Positions 12,769-20,535 of a stretch of 64,000 bases of DNA are shown here, piece by piece. Source of the DNA: Nocardioides plantarum (lineage in GTDB: Bacteria > Actinomycetota > Actinomycetes > Propionibacteriales > Nocardioidaceae). The notes under the pieces are model-generated. The model had not been told where the DNA came from. It was given only the letters and a program-made list of their open reading frames with translations, and made no database searches. The position numbers and the translations under genes were made by a program. The first letter of the stretch is position 1; each line of letters opens with the position of its first letter. The stretch spans positions 1 to 64,000 of the forward strand of contig NZ_VDMS01000004.1 in NCBI RefSeq assembly GCF_006346395.1. Direction: 5' to 3'.

Positions 12769-12816
12769 GAACCTGGTGCTCCTACGACAAAGCTTCGTCG
12801 TAGAACCAGGAGGTTC
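12769..12816. repeat. Palindrome with AAGCTT centre
   Basis: 48-bp inverted repeat with 22 of 27 arm positions matched; the core CTACGACAAAGCTTCGTCG is nearly self-complementary. It occupies the place held by a different palindrome (7731-7777) in copy 1. The core resembles the centre of the 60.2-kb palindrome. The rest of the gap to 12981 contains only a GGTGGTCTCGAG...CTCGACCGCC inverted-repeat fragment (12924-12965). Confidence 0.7.
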
Positions 12817-12981
12817 TGCGACCGCAGACCACTCGTGACGGTCGGCCTACGCGCGCCGCCGCCCGACCGGAACGCCACGAGACCTACGACGAGAAGACGT
12901 GGCTGCACACCGCAGGACGCTGCGGTGGTCTCGAGACAGTCGCTAGCGCGACTTCCTCGACCGCCGTGGGGCGAGGTCGCG

Positions 12982-13818
12982 TCAGGCGTGCAGCACGCCC
13001 ACGCCCAGCAGCACCAGCGTGGCGGTGCCGAGCACGACGCGGTAGAGGACGAACGGCGTGTAGGAGCGGGTGGAGACGTAGCGCAGGAGCCACGCGATGG
13101 CGGCGTACCCGACGACGAAGGAGACGACGGTGGCGACGACGGTCGGTCCCCAGCCGTAGTCGGTCTCGCCCGCGGCGACGGGCTCGCCGATCTTGCGCAG
13201 CTCGAAGGCCCCGGCTCCGACGACGGCCGGGATGGCGAGGAGGAACGCGTAGCGGGTGGCGGCCTCGCGGTCGTAGCCGAGCGCGCGGCCCATGGAGAGC
13301 GTGGCCCCCGAGCGGGAGACGCCGGGCACGAGCGCGAGGGCCTGGGCCCCGCCCATCAGGACGGCGTCGCGCAGGGTCATCTGCTTGATCTCCTTGTCGG
13401 AGCGCCCGAACCTGTCGGCGGCACCGAGCACGAGGCCCATCACGATCAGCAGGATCGCGATCACCCAGAGGTTGCGGAAGTCCTTCTCGATGACGTCCTT
13501 GAGCAGCACGCCGAGGACCACGATCGGCAGCGAGCCGATGATGATGAACCAGCCCATCCGGGCATCGAGGTGGCCGCGCAGCTCGGGCTTGACCAGCGAG
13601 CGCAGCCACATCGACGCGATCCGGAGAATGTCCTTGCGGAAGTAGATGAGCACGGCCAGCTCCGTGCCGATCTGGATCACCGCGGTGAAGGCCGCGCCGG
13701 GGTCCCCCCAGCCGAAGAGCTCGGGAAAGATGCGCAGGTGCGCACTGCTCGAGATCGGCAGGAACTCCGTGAGTCCCTGGATCACTCCGAGCACGACCGC
13801 CTGCAGCATGTCCCACAC
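12982..13818 (-). CDS. uppP: Undecaprenyl-diphosphatase
   Basis: About 278-residue polytopic membrane enzyme (BacA/UppP family) that dephosphorylates undecaprenyl diphosphate to recycle the lipid carrier of cell-wall synthesis. Family motif 1 is LTEFLPISSSAHL near residue 15 and motif 2 is PGVSRSGAT near 170; together they form the active site. Seven to eight hydrophobic helices are apparent. The GTG start at 13818 has TAGCGT 8 nt upstream; an in-frame ATG at 13809 is the alternative. It is divergent from the aldo/keto reductase. Confidence 0.95.
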   Translation of the reverse strand: MWDMLQAVVLGVIQGLTEFLPISSSAHLRIFPELFGWGDPGAAFTAVIQIGTELAVLIYFRKDILRIASMWLRSLVKPELRGHLDARMGWFIIIGSLPIVVLGVLLKDVIEKDFRNLWVIAILLIVMGLVLGAADRFGRSDKEIKQMTLRDAVLMGGAQALALVPGVSRSGATLSMGRALGYDREAATRYAFLLAIPAVVGAGAFELRKIGEPVAAGETDYGWGPTVVATVVSFVVGYAAIAWLLRYVSTRSYTPFVLYRVVLGTATLVLLGVGVLHA

Positions 13819-13902
13819 GAGGGGCCACGCTAGGACATGCCCGGGTGCCCACGTCAGCGCGCCCCTACCGCGACACCGCCGACGGTCGTCTAGGTTTTCG
13901 AC

Positions 13903-14865
13903 ATGCAGCAGCGCTCCCTGGGCAGCACCGGCCTCCAGGTGTCCCGCGTGGGGCTCGGCACGATGACCTGGGGCCGCGACACCGACGAGCACGAGGCGCG
14001 CGACCAGCTGATCGCGTTCGCCGAGGCCGGCGGCACGTTGGTCGACACCGCGGCCGGCTACACCGACGGCGACTCCGAGCGTCTGATCGGCACGCTGATC
14101 GGCGACGTCGTGTCGCGCGACGAGATCGTCCTGGCCACCAAGGCCGGGGTGTCCCGGCGCAGTGGCGAGCGCGTCGCCGACACCTCGCGCGGCTCGTTGC
14201 TGCCCACCCTCGACGCGTCGCTGCGCCGCCTGGGCGTCGACCACGTCGACCTCTGGCAGGTGCACGTCTGGTCCGACCGGACGCCCCTCGAGGAGACGCT
14301 GACCGCCCTCGACATCGCCGTCTCCTCAGGACGTGCGTCCTACGTCGGCATCTCCAACTACAACGGCTGGCAGACCGCCCAGGCCGCCACCTGGCAGCGC
14401 GCGGTCCCGGGGCGGGCGACCCTGGCCTCGACGCAGGTCGAGTACTCCCTGCTCAACCGCGCCGTCGAGCGCGAGGTGCTGCCGGCCAGCGCCGCCCTCG
14501 GCCTCGGCGTCCTGCCGTGGTCGCCCCTGGGCCGTGGGGTGCTCACCGGCAAGTACCGCAGCGGCACCCCCTCGGACTCCCGCGGGGCCTCGCAGGTCTT
14601 CGCCGGCTTCGTCGGCGCCTACCTCGACGACGCGAGCGCCCGCGTGGTCGAGGCGGTGGTCCGCGCCGCCGACGGCCTGGGCTGGACACCCCTCGAGGTC
14701 GCGCTGGTGTGGGTCCGCGACCGGCCGGGCGTCACGGCTCCCATCGTGGGCGCCCGCACCACCCAGCAGCTGCGCGGCTCGCTCGACCTCGACGACAAGG
14801 TCCTGCCCGCCGAGCTGGTCGCCGCGCTCGACGACGTGTCCGCGACGGCCCGCGGCGGCGCCTGA
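13903..14865 (+). CDS. Aldo/keto reductase
   Basis: 320-residue NADPH-dependent oxidoreductase with a TIM-barrel AKR fold. The catalytic tetrad is visible: Asp48 and Tyr53 (VDTAAGYTDG), Lys80 (LATKAG) and His121 (WQVHVW). Cofactor-contacting motifs are SPLGRGVLTGKY and the C-terminal APIVGART. The ATG lies 6 nt after TAGGTT, a leaderless arrangement. The substrate is not predictable. The stop overlaps the start of the DUF5703 gene (TGATG). Confidence 0.93.
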   Translation: MQQRSLGSTGLQVSRVGLGTMTWGRDTDEHEARDQLIAFAEAGGTLVDTAAGYTDGDSERLIGTLIGDVVSRDEIVLATKAGVSRRSGERVADTSRGSLLPTLDASLRRLGVDHVDLWQVHVWSDRTPLEETLTALDIAVSSGRASYVGISNYNGWQTAQAATWQRAVPGRATLASTQVEYSLLNRAVEREVLPASAALGLGVLPWSPLGRGVLTGKYRSGTPSDSRGASQVFAGFVGAYLDDASARVVEAVVRAADGLGWTPLEVALVWVRDRPGVTAPIVGARTTQQLRGSLDLDDKVLPAELVAALDDVSATARGGA

Positions 14866-15083
14866 TGCCCCGTCACGAGCGCCGCGCACCTCGTGCCGGG
14901 GTGGAGTGGGAGTTCGACCGGGTGACCTTCTCGCCGGAGTACCCCCGCGGCGTGGTCACCAAGCTGCTCGTCGAGCGGGCCGAGCAGGGCGGCTGGGAGC
15001 TCGACCGGGTGCGCATCGGCAACGACGGCGTACGCCGGGTGATCCTGCGCCGCAAGATCATCCGCGCCGTCCGCACCGCCTGA
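14865..15083 (+). CDS. DUF5703 family protein
   Basis: 72-residue basic protein of a small actinobacterial family of unknown function. It contains the family pattern WEFDRVTFSPEYPRGVV followed by GWELDRVRIGNDGVRRVILRRKI. It is probably cytoplasmic: no signal or membrane segment. Its ATG overlaps the stop of the aldo/keto reductase by one base, so the pair is co-translated. Confidence 0.82.
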   Translation: MPRHERRAPRAGVEWEFDRVTFSPEYPRGVVTKLLVERAEQGGWELDRVRIGNDGVRRVILRRKIIRAVRTA

Positions 15084-15098
15084 CGGCCCCCACCCGGC

Positions 15099-16442
15099 TC
15101 ACACGTCGGAGAGGAACCGGTCGAACACCCGCGCACCGAACTCCAGGGCGTCGACCGGTACCCGCTCGTCGACCCCGTGGAACAGGGCGGTGAAGTCGAG
15201 GTCGGCCGGCAGCCGCAGCGGCGCGAAGCCGTAGGACCGCAGCCCGAGCCGGCGGAAGTGCTTGGCGTCGGTGCCGCCGCTCATCGTGTAGGGCGCGACG
15301 ATCCCCTCGGGGTCCTCGGCCAGGATCGAGCGGGTCATCGAGGCCACGAGGTCGCCGTCGTACGGCGTCTCCCACGGCTGCTGGTGGGACAGCATGTCCC
15401 ACTCGATCCCCTCGCCGCACAGCTCGCGCAGCGTCGCGAAGAACTCGTCCTCGTAGCCGGGCAGGAAGCGCCCGTCGAGGTGGGCGGTCGCCTCGGTCGG
15501 GACCACGTTGACCTTGTAGCCCGCCCCCAGCTGGGTCGGGTTGGCGGTGTTGCGGATGACGGCACCGAGCATCCGGGCGGCACCCCCGAACTCCTCGATC
15601 AGCGCCGGCGCGTTGTCCGGGGTCGCCTCGGTGCCGGCGAGGTCGGCCACGGCGGCCAGCAGCACCTCCATCGTCGGCGTGAGGCGCACCGGCCACTGGT
15701 GGGTGCCGATCCGCGCCACCGCGGCGGACAGGCGGGTGACGGCGTTGTCGGGGTTGATCATCGAGCCGTGCCCGGCGCGCCCCTTCGCGGTCAGCCGCAT
15801 CCAGGCCATGCCCTTCTCGGCCGCCTCGATCAGGTAGACCCGGCGGCCGCGCACGGTCGTCGAGAACCCCCCGACCTCGCCGACGGCCTCGGTGCATCCC
15901 TCCAGCTCGTCGCGGTGGTGCTCGACGAGCTGCTCGGCGCCGTGGTGGCCCCCGGCCTCCTCGTCGGCGGTGAAGCACAGCACGACGGGCCGCTCGGGCG
16001 CCGCTCCGGCGCGCTGCCGGGCCCGCACGACCGAGAGCAGCATGGCGTCGAAGTCCTTCATGTCGACCGCGCCGCGGCCCCACACGTAGCCGTCCTGCAC
16101 CTCGCCGCTGAACGGGTCGACCTGCCAGTCGGCGGCCGCCGCGGGTACGACGTCGAGGTGGCCGTGCAGCAGCAGCTTGTCGGTGCGGTGCCCGCCCTCA
16201 CCGCCCCACTGGGCCACCACGGACGTGCGACCCGGCGTGGTCTCGTAGAGGCGCGAGGCGATGCCGACCTCGTCGAGCAGCGCAGCGACGTGCTCGGCCG
16301 CCTTGCGCTCCCCCGGCCCACCCTGGCCGTCGGGCTCGCCGTAGTTGCTCGTGTCGATCCGGATCAGGTCGCGGCACAGCTCGACGACCTCGGCGGCCGG
16401 GTCGTAGGCGGGCGGCGTCGGGGCTCCGGCATCGGGTTCCAT
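15099..16442 (-). CDS. M20/M25/M40 family metallopeptidase (ArgE/DapE-like)
   Basis: 447-residue di-zinc amidohydrolase. The metal site begins with HGHLDVVP (His95, Asp97) and continues with CFTADEEAGG (catalytic Glu pair) and a late GGTDAKHFR His. An M20 dimerisation domain lies in the middle (GRAGHGSMINPDNA). Members cleave dipeptides, acyl-amino acids or succinyl-diaminopimelate; this sequence does not discriminate among them. Probably cytoplasmic, monocistronic, and convergent with DUF5703. Confidence 0.9.
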   Translation of the reverse strand: MEPDAGAPTPPAYDPAAEVVELCRDLIRIDTSNYGEPDGQGGPGERKAAEHVAALLDEVGIASRLYETTPGRTSVVAQWGGEGGHRTDKLLLHGHLDVVPAAAADWQVDPFSGEVQDGYVWGRGAVDMKDFDAMLLSVVRARQRAGAAPERPVVLCFTADEEAGGHHGAEQLVEHHRDELEGCTEAVGEVGGFSTTVRGRRVYLIEAAEKGMAWMRLTAKGRAGHGSMINPDNAVTRLSAAVARIGTHQWPVRLTPTMEVLLAAVADLAGTEATPDNAPALIEEFGGAARMLGAVIRNTANPTQLGAGYKVNVVPTEATAHLDGRFLPGYEDEFFATLRELCGEGIEWDMLSHQQPWETPYDGDLVASMTRSILAEDPEGIVAPYTMSGGTDAKHFRRLGLRSYGFAPLRLPADLDFTALFHGVDERVPVDALEFGARVFDRFLSDV

Positions 16443-16520
16443 GTCCCCATCCTGACACCCGCGTTGGTGACCCCCGATGCGGTTGGTCGGACTGGGCTTT
16501 GCTAACGTTCGACCGCACTC

Positions 16521-16606
16521 GTCCGGGTGGCGGAATTGGCAGACGCGCTAGCTTGAGGTGCTAGTGCCCGTATTAGGGCGTGGGGGTTCAAGTCCCCCCT
16601 CGGACA
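16521..16606 (+). tRNA. tRNA-Leu (anticodon GAG)
   Basis: 86-nt cloverleaf with acceptor GTCCGGG pairing CTCGGAC, D-arm GGCGGAATTGGCAGACGC and anticodon stem CTAGC/GCTAG. Loop TTGAGGT places GAG at 16555-16557. A long variable arm typical of tRNA-Leu and T-loop GTTCAAG are present. The 3' CCA is not encoded. It reads CUC and CUU codons. Confidence 0.97.
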
Positions 16607-16611
16607 CTCAG

Positions 16612-16637
16612 AAGGCCCCGGCTCCACGGGGCCTTTT
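16612..16637 (+). terminator. Intrinsic terminator after tRNA-Leu
   Basis: Perfect 9-bp stem AAGGCCCCG / CGGGGCCTT with 6-nt loop GCTCCA, followed by TT-G-TT, directly downstream of the tRNA. Confidence 0.85.
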
Positions 16638-16915
16638 GTTCATTTGCGACGCCTCCGCGCGGCTCTCCGCGGGCGGGCCCGTCATGGCCGGCCCACCTCG
16701 CTCGCCGGACGCGCGCGATGCAGTGCCGACACGAGCACCGGAGCATCGGCCGGGCGCGACCTCGGACAGGACGCCTCCCGCGCCGACCTGGGCGCTCCCG
16801 CGGCGTCGTACGACGCAGCGACGCCCTGACTCCAGGAGGGAGCCGGGCCGACGGGTGTGGCGTACGGGGCAGGTGTGGCGGCAGGGGCGCGTGGGGCCGC
16901 GGCTCAGGCGCGGCG
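16638..16915. other. Gene-free stretch before the small-peptide gene
   Basis: About 280 bp of GC-rich DNA with no supported gene, repeat or RNA. It ends at the AT-rich promoter segment of the small-peptide gene. Confidence 0.5.
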
Positions 16916-16919
16916 GGAG

Positions 16920-17030
16920 AAGAACTTCGCGAATTTGCTTTCAAAAACGCCCGTAGACGGGACGTTTGCCATTTTCTTTGACAGAATATACCCAAACGTC
17001 TGGCCGTACGGGTCAGTCACACCTAGGAGA
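16920..17030 (+). promoter_or_regulatory. AT-rich promoter/operator region of the small-peptide gene
   Basis: Unusually AT-rich for the window. It holds an imperfect inverted repeat AAACGCCCGTAGACGGGACG (16944-16963) continuing to GTTT, a second pairing ACGTTT...AAACGT (16962-16999), a TTTGCC/TATACC -35/-10 pair (16965-16970, 16987-16992) and an alternative TTGACA (16978-16983). AGGAGA (17025-17030) is the ribosome-binding site. Promoter assignment is by eye. Confidence 0.5.
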
Positions 17031-17036
17031 TCTCCA

Positions 17037-17171
17037 ATGTCGAAGTTCCGCGCCCTTCTCGTCTCGTCCCTCCTCGCCACCGCGCTGGTCGGCGGAGCGA
17101 TCTCGACCACCGGCGCCTCGGAGGCCAAGGCCCCCGTCGCGGCGCGCGACAACTCGCAGTGGTGCTGCTGA
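17037..17171 (+). CDS. Small exported peptide, putative signalling-peptide precursor
   Basis: 44 codons, no recognised family. ATG at 17037 is set by AGGAGA 6 nt upstream. The N-terminus is a classic Sec signal: basic MSKFR, hydrophobic core ALLVSSLLATALVGGAIS, then a small-residue stretch with likely cleavage after SEA or AKA. That leaves a 12-16-residue tail ending ARDNSQWCC. The terminal Trp-Cys-Cys is striking: it could form a disulfide or be further trimmed. The gene is convergent with, and 23 bp from, an XRE-TPR regulator. That is the usual layout of a peptide pheromone and its receptor in Firmicutes RRNPP systems. Alternative: a small exported peptide unrelated to signalling. Coding status is supported by RBS, signal-peptide logic and a local promoter. 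Confidence 0.65.
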   Translation: MSKFRALLVSSLLATALVGGAISTTGASEAKAPVAARDNSQWCC

Positions 17172-17194
17172 CCTTCAGCAGCAGCCCTTCTCCC

Positions 17195-18595
17195 TCAGCC
17201 TGACCGCGGGGTGGCACGTACCGTCAGCGGAATGCTCGACGGCATGAGCCCCGTGGACGCTCCAGCGCGCCGAAAAGCCTCCATGGCCTCCTCGATCGCG
17301 CCACGCTCGCGCAGCAGGTTGGCCAGCTCGAACCACAGCTGCGCTGCCTCCCGGTCGGCTCCGACCCCGTCGAGCACCACCAGGGCCCGACGGAAGTGGC
17401 CGACCGCGCGCTCGGTGTCGTCACGAGCGATGGCGATCTGTCCCAGCACGGTCAGGGCCTGCGCACTGAGCATGAGGTTGTTCTCGCGCATGCTCTCGAA
17501 GCAGTCCTCGGCCAGCCGCTCGGCCTCCTCGACGTCGCCGACGAGCAGGCGGCACCGCGCCCGTCCGAGCTCGTTGCGACCGGTGTCGTAGGGGCTCGCG
17601 TCGTTGAACTTCATCTCCTCGCGGGCCCGGTCGAAGTTGAGCGAGGCACCCTCGACCTCGGGCGGGTCCAGCGCGAGCTGGAGAAGACCCAGCTGGCTGC
17701 GCAGTCGCGCCATGCTGCGCGCGTCGTGGGTCTGCTCGAGCAGCGCGACGGCGCGCTGGGCCAACGGCAGCGCGTCGGCGACGTTGCCCTGACGCTGGTG
17801 CACGATGCTGCTGTTCCAGTACGCCGACGCCCGCGCGATCGGCGACTCCAGGAGCTCGGCGCTCGCGACGGCCCGCTCGCACATCCGCAGCGCGAAGTTG
17901 ACGTCGCCGCGCTCGAAGTGGGCGGCGGCGACCGTGACCGCGAGCTGGATGCCCTCGGCGGTGCCCTCGAGGTCGGAGGCGCTGACCAGGCCGGCGGCCC
18001 GGTCGCCGATCTCACACGCCCGGGCCAGGTCTCCCTCCTCGCGGTAGCAGCGGCTCAGCGCCAGCAGGGTGCGGATCAGGAACAGTCCGTCGGTGCTGGC
18101 GATCAGCAGGTCCTCGAAGACCTTGATCGCCGCGGCCAGCTGTCCGTTCGACTCCAGCGCCTGGCCGCGCAGGAAGCGGGCCTTGGCGGCCAGCTCGGCC
18201 GGGACGTCGCCCTCGTCGAGGAGCGCGTCGAGGCGCGCAAGGGCGGACGCGGCCTGGCCGGTGCGCAGGTCGAGCTCGGCGTAGTCGAGCTCGAGGGTCA
18301 ACCGAGCGGCGTGCTCGCGGGCCGCGACGTCCTCGTCGGGGGCCAGCAGCTCCTCGGGGTCGCATCCCAGGCGGTTGGCCAGCGCGACCAGGAGCTCGGC
18401 ACTGGCTCGGCGTTGGCCGGCCTCGATACGGGAGATGTAGGCGGTCGACATCTGGTCGCCGGCCGCCTCACCCTGGGTCAGCCCGGCTCGTTGTCGAGCC
18501 AGCTTGATGCGGCCGCCCACCAGGGCGGCATCGATGTTCTTGGCCCGGACGCGAAGGTCGGGTGTGACCTGCGCAGGCTCTCGCGTTGTCTCCAC
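17195..18595 (-). CDS. XRE-type HTH regulator with C-terminal TPR array (RRNPP-like architecture)
   Basis: About 466 residues. The N-terminal HTH_3 domain (roughly 27-86: GGRIKLARQRAGLTQGEAA, then TAYISRIEAGQR) is followed by a long all-helical TPR region to the C-terminus, with repeated A/G...A...Y/F patterns (for example AKARFLRGQALESNG, ALSRCYREEGDLARAC, AYWNSSIVHQRQGN). Known proteins of this build (PlcR, Rgg, NprR, PrgX) bind short imported peptides in the TPR groove. The stop lies 23 bp from the convergent small exported-peptide gene. I chose GTG 18595, with CATAGT 6 nt upstream; ATG 18652 is an in-frame alternative. It is divergent from the PEP-mutase-family gene across an AT-rich segment, which may be a second target. 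Confidence 0.85.
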   Translation of the reverse strand: METTREPAQVTPDLRVRAKNIDAALVGGRIKLARQRAGLTQGEAAGDQMSTAYISRIEAGQRRASAELLVALANRLGCDPEELLAPDEDVAAREHAARLTLELDYAELDLRTGQAASALARLDALLDEGDVPAELAAKARFLRGQALESNGQLAAAIKVFEDLLIASTDGLFLIRTLLALSRCYREEGDLARACEIGDRAAGLVSASDLEGTAEGIQLAVTVAAAHFERGDVNFALRMCERAVASAELLESPIARASAYWNSSIVHQRQGNVADALPLAQRAVALLEQTHDARSMARLRSQLGLLQLALDPPEVEGASLNFDRAREEMKFNDASPYDTGRNELGRARCRLLVGDVEEAERLAEDCFESMRENNLMLSAQALTVLGQIAIARDDTERAVGHFRRALVVLDGVGADREAAQLWFELANLLRERGAIEEAMEAFRRAGASTGLMPSSIPLTVRATPRSG

Positions 18596-18610
18596 CCGGA
18601 CACTATGCCC

Positions 18611-18655
18611 GAATATGACATGAATGTTGAGTTTTCTGTTGAGATCGGTCATACC
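18611..18655. promoter_or_regulatory. AT-rich divergent promoter region
   Basis: On the plus strand TTGAGT (18627-18632), a 17-bp spacer and CATACC (18650-18655) form a good promoter for the gene at 18689. GAATATGACA (18611-18620) lies near the regulator start and shares GAATAT and TGACA with the peptide-gene promoter (TGACAGAATATA, 16979-16990), a possible common operator. Confidence 0.5.
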
Positions 18656-18688
18656 TGTCCTGCTGGCGGGCCCTGCCATGCTCGGTCC

Positions 18689-19465
18689 ATGAGTACTCCC
18701 CTCGAGGCGGCCACGCGCGCCACCACCCTGCTCGACCTGCACCGCGACCCGTCCCTGCTCGCCGTCGTCAACGTCTGGGACGCGATCAGCGCGACCGTCG
18801 TGAGCGACCTGCCCGGCACCCGGGCCCTGGCCACGGCCAGCCACTCGATCGCCGCCTCCCGCGGCTACGAGGACGGCGAGAAGATCCCCGTCGACGAGAT
18901 GATCGAGGAGGTGCGTCGGATCGTCGTCGCCACCCGCCTGCCGGTGTCGGCCGACCTCGAGGGCGGCTACGGCGATGCTGCCGAGACGGTGCGCAAGGCC
19001 ATCGGCGTCGGCGTCGTCGGCGCCAACATCGAGGACCAGCTCAAGCCGCTCGCCGAGGCCACCGCGCAGGTCGAGGCGGTCCTGGCCGCTGCGGCCGCCG
19101 AGGGCGTGCCCGACTTCGTGCTCAACGCTCGCACCGACGCGTTCGTCAAGGGAGCCGCCGACCCACTGGCCGAGGCGGTCACCCGCGGTCGGGCCTACCT
19201 CGACGCCGGCGCCCCCGTCGTCTTCGTGCCCGGCAGGCTCGACGAGCAGCAGGTCGAGACCCTGGTCGAGGCCTTCGGACCGCAGCGACTCACCACGATC
19301 GGGGTTCCCGGCACGCCGTCGCTGGCCCGGCTCGAGCAGCTCGGTGTCGCCCGTGTGTCCTACGGCCCGATGTCGCAGCGGGTCGCGCTCACCGCCCTGG
19401 CCGAGCTGGTCGAGGCGGTGCAGGCGGGCGGCGGCGTACCCGACTCGATGCGTCCCCTCAACTGA
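18689..19465 (+). CDS. Isocitrate lyase/PEP mutase superfamily protein
   Basis: 258-residue TIM-barrel enzyme of the PEP mutase/isocitrate lyase superfamily. Members act on C-C or P-C bonds of 2-oxo or 2-hydroxy acids with Mg2+. Family motifs are VNVWDAISA (near 28), PVSADLEGGYGD (metal-binding Asp/Glu, near 90) and NARTDAF (near 150). The KKCGH signature of true isocitrate lyase is absent, so it is an uncharacterised subgroup and the reaction is not predictable. It is divergent from the XRE-TPR regulator and probably shares its control region. The ATG is 27 nt after the predicted transcription start. Confidence 0.87.
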   Translation: MSTPLEAATRATTLLDLHRDPSLLAVVNVWDAISATVVSDLPGTRALATASHSIAASRGYEDGEKIPVDEMIEEVRRIVVATRLPVSADLEGGYGDAAETVRKAIGVGVVGANIEDQLKPLAEATAQVEAVLAAAAAEGVPDFVLNARTDAFVKGAADPLAEAVTRGRAYLDAGAPVVFVPGRLDEQQVETLVEAFGPQRLTTIGVPGTPSLARLEQLGVARVSYGPMSQRVALTALAELVEAVQAGGGVPDSMRPLN

Positions 19466-19516
19466 GTCGGCCCGGCGAGTCGGGCTGAGAGTCGGCCTGC
19501 GAGTCGGGCCAGTGGG

Positions 19517-20494
19517 TCAGGCCCGGGTCGAGCCGACCCAGGACGGGTCGCTGTCGGCCTCGCCCTGCACGTCGCCCTCGGGACTGGTGGCGGCGGTGTC
19601 GCCCGCCAACGATCGCGCCAGCGCCTCGTCCAGCGACAGGTAGGCCGTGCCGGGCGCGAGCTCGCGGCGTACGACGTCGTCGCGGCAGACCATGTCGTGC
19701 GTGAGGCTGCGCACCAGCGCGCCGATGGTGGAGCGGGGGATGCCGGTGAGCACCGCGACGCCCTCACCGACGAGCCGGACCGGTGCGAAGAGCAGCGGCA
19801 CCTGCGGGCGCTCCAGCCCCGCCACCGCGGCGAAGCGCGCCAGCAGCTCGGAGTAGGTCAGCACCTCGTCGCCGCCGACGTCGTAGGTGCGGTCGCGCGG
19901 CTCGCCGTCGAGCGCGGCGAGCAGGAGACGCACGACGTCCTCGACCGCGATCGGCTGGATCCGGCTACGCATCCAGATCGGCAGCGTCAGGACCGGCAGC
20001 CGCTCGGTCATCCGGCGCATCACCTCGAACGACATCGAGCCGCCGCCGATCACCATCGAGGCCCGCAGCACGGTGGCGGGCGTCGGACCGGCGCGCAGGA
20101 TCTCCTCGACCTCGAGACGCGAGCGCAGGTGGTCGGACAGGTCGCCCGGCGCCACGTCGGGCACCAGGCCGGAGAGGTAGACGAGGCGGCCGGTCCCGGC
20201 GTAGGCGCAGGCGGCCACGACGCTCTCGGCGGCGTCGCGGTCGCGGTGGAGGAACTCCCCCGCCCCCATCGAGTGCACGAGGTAGAAGACGGCATCGGTG
20301 TCGCGCACGGCGAGGTGGACCGACACGGTGTCCTCGACGTCGAGGTAGCGCCGCTCGACCCGGTCGGCCCAGGCGAACCGGTCGATCCCCTCGACGTCGC
20401 GGGCGCCCACGGCGACCTCGTGACCGGCCGCGAGCAGGGCCGGCACCAGCCGCGACCCGACGTAGCCGGAGGCTCCGGTGACCAGGACTCGCAT
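19517..20494 (-). CDS. NAD(P)-binding epimerase/NmrA-like oxidoreductase
   Basis: 325-residue Rossmann-fold protein of the extended/atypical SDR group. The dinucleotide-binding motif is VTGASGYVGSRL at residues 4-15. FYLVHSMGAGEF, SGLVPD and a late PIAVEDVVRLLLAAL follow the pattern of NAD(P)H-binding proteins related to the N-terminal half of YesF/complex-I-assembly-like families. The canonical YxxxK pair is not obvious, so it may bind rather than reduce. The ATG follows TAGGTT by 6 nt. The C-terminal 30 residues are low-complexity. The function is unassigned. Confidence 0.83.
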   Translation of the reverse strand: MRVLVTGASGYVGSRLVPALLAAGHEVAVGARDVEGIDRFAWADRVERRYLDVEDTVSVHLAVRDTDAVFYLVHSMGAGEFLHRDRDAAESVVAACAYAGTGRLVYLSGLVPDVAPGDLSDHLRSRLEVEEILRAGPTPATVLRASMVIGGGSMSFEVMRRMTERLPVLTLPIWMRSRIQPIAVEDVVRLLLAALDGEPRDRTYDVGGDEVLTYSELLARFAAVAGLERPQVPLLFAPVRLVGEGVAVLTGIPRSTIGALVRSLTHDMVCRDDVVRRELAPGTAYLSLDEALARSLAGDTAATSPEGDVQGEADSDPSWVGSTRA

Positions 20495-20535
20495 GCCGCG
20501 AACCTACGTGACACCTGTCGCGCGATACTTCACCC

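Noticed and set aside
12700..13833. Long plus-strand frame over uppP
   Set aside because: Antisense to uppP, whose motifs EFLPISSSAHL and GVSRSGAT are unmistakable.
16588..16995. Minus-strand frame opposite the small-peptide promoter
   Set aside because: Overlaps the tRNA end and its terminator, has no RBS, and its composition is Arg/Pro-rich low complexity.
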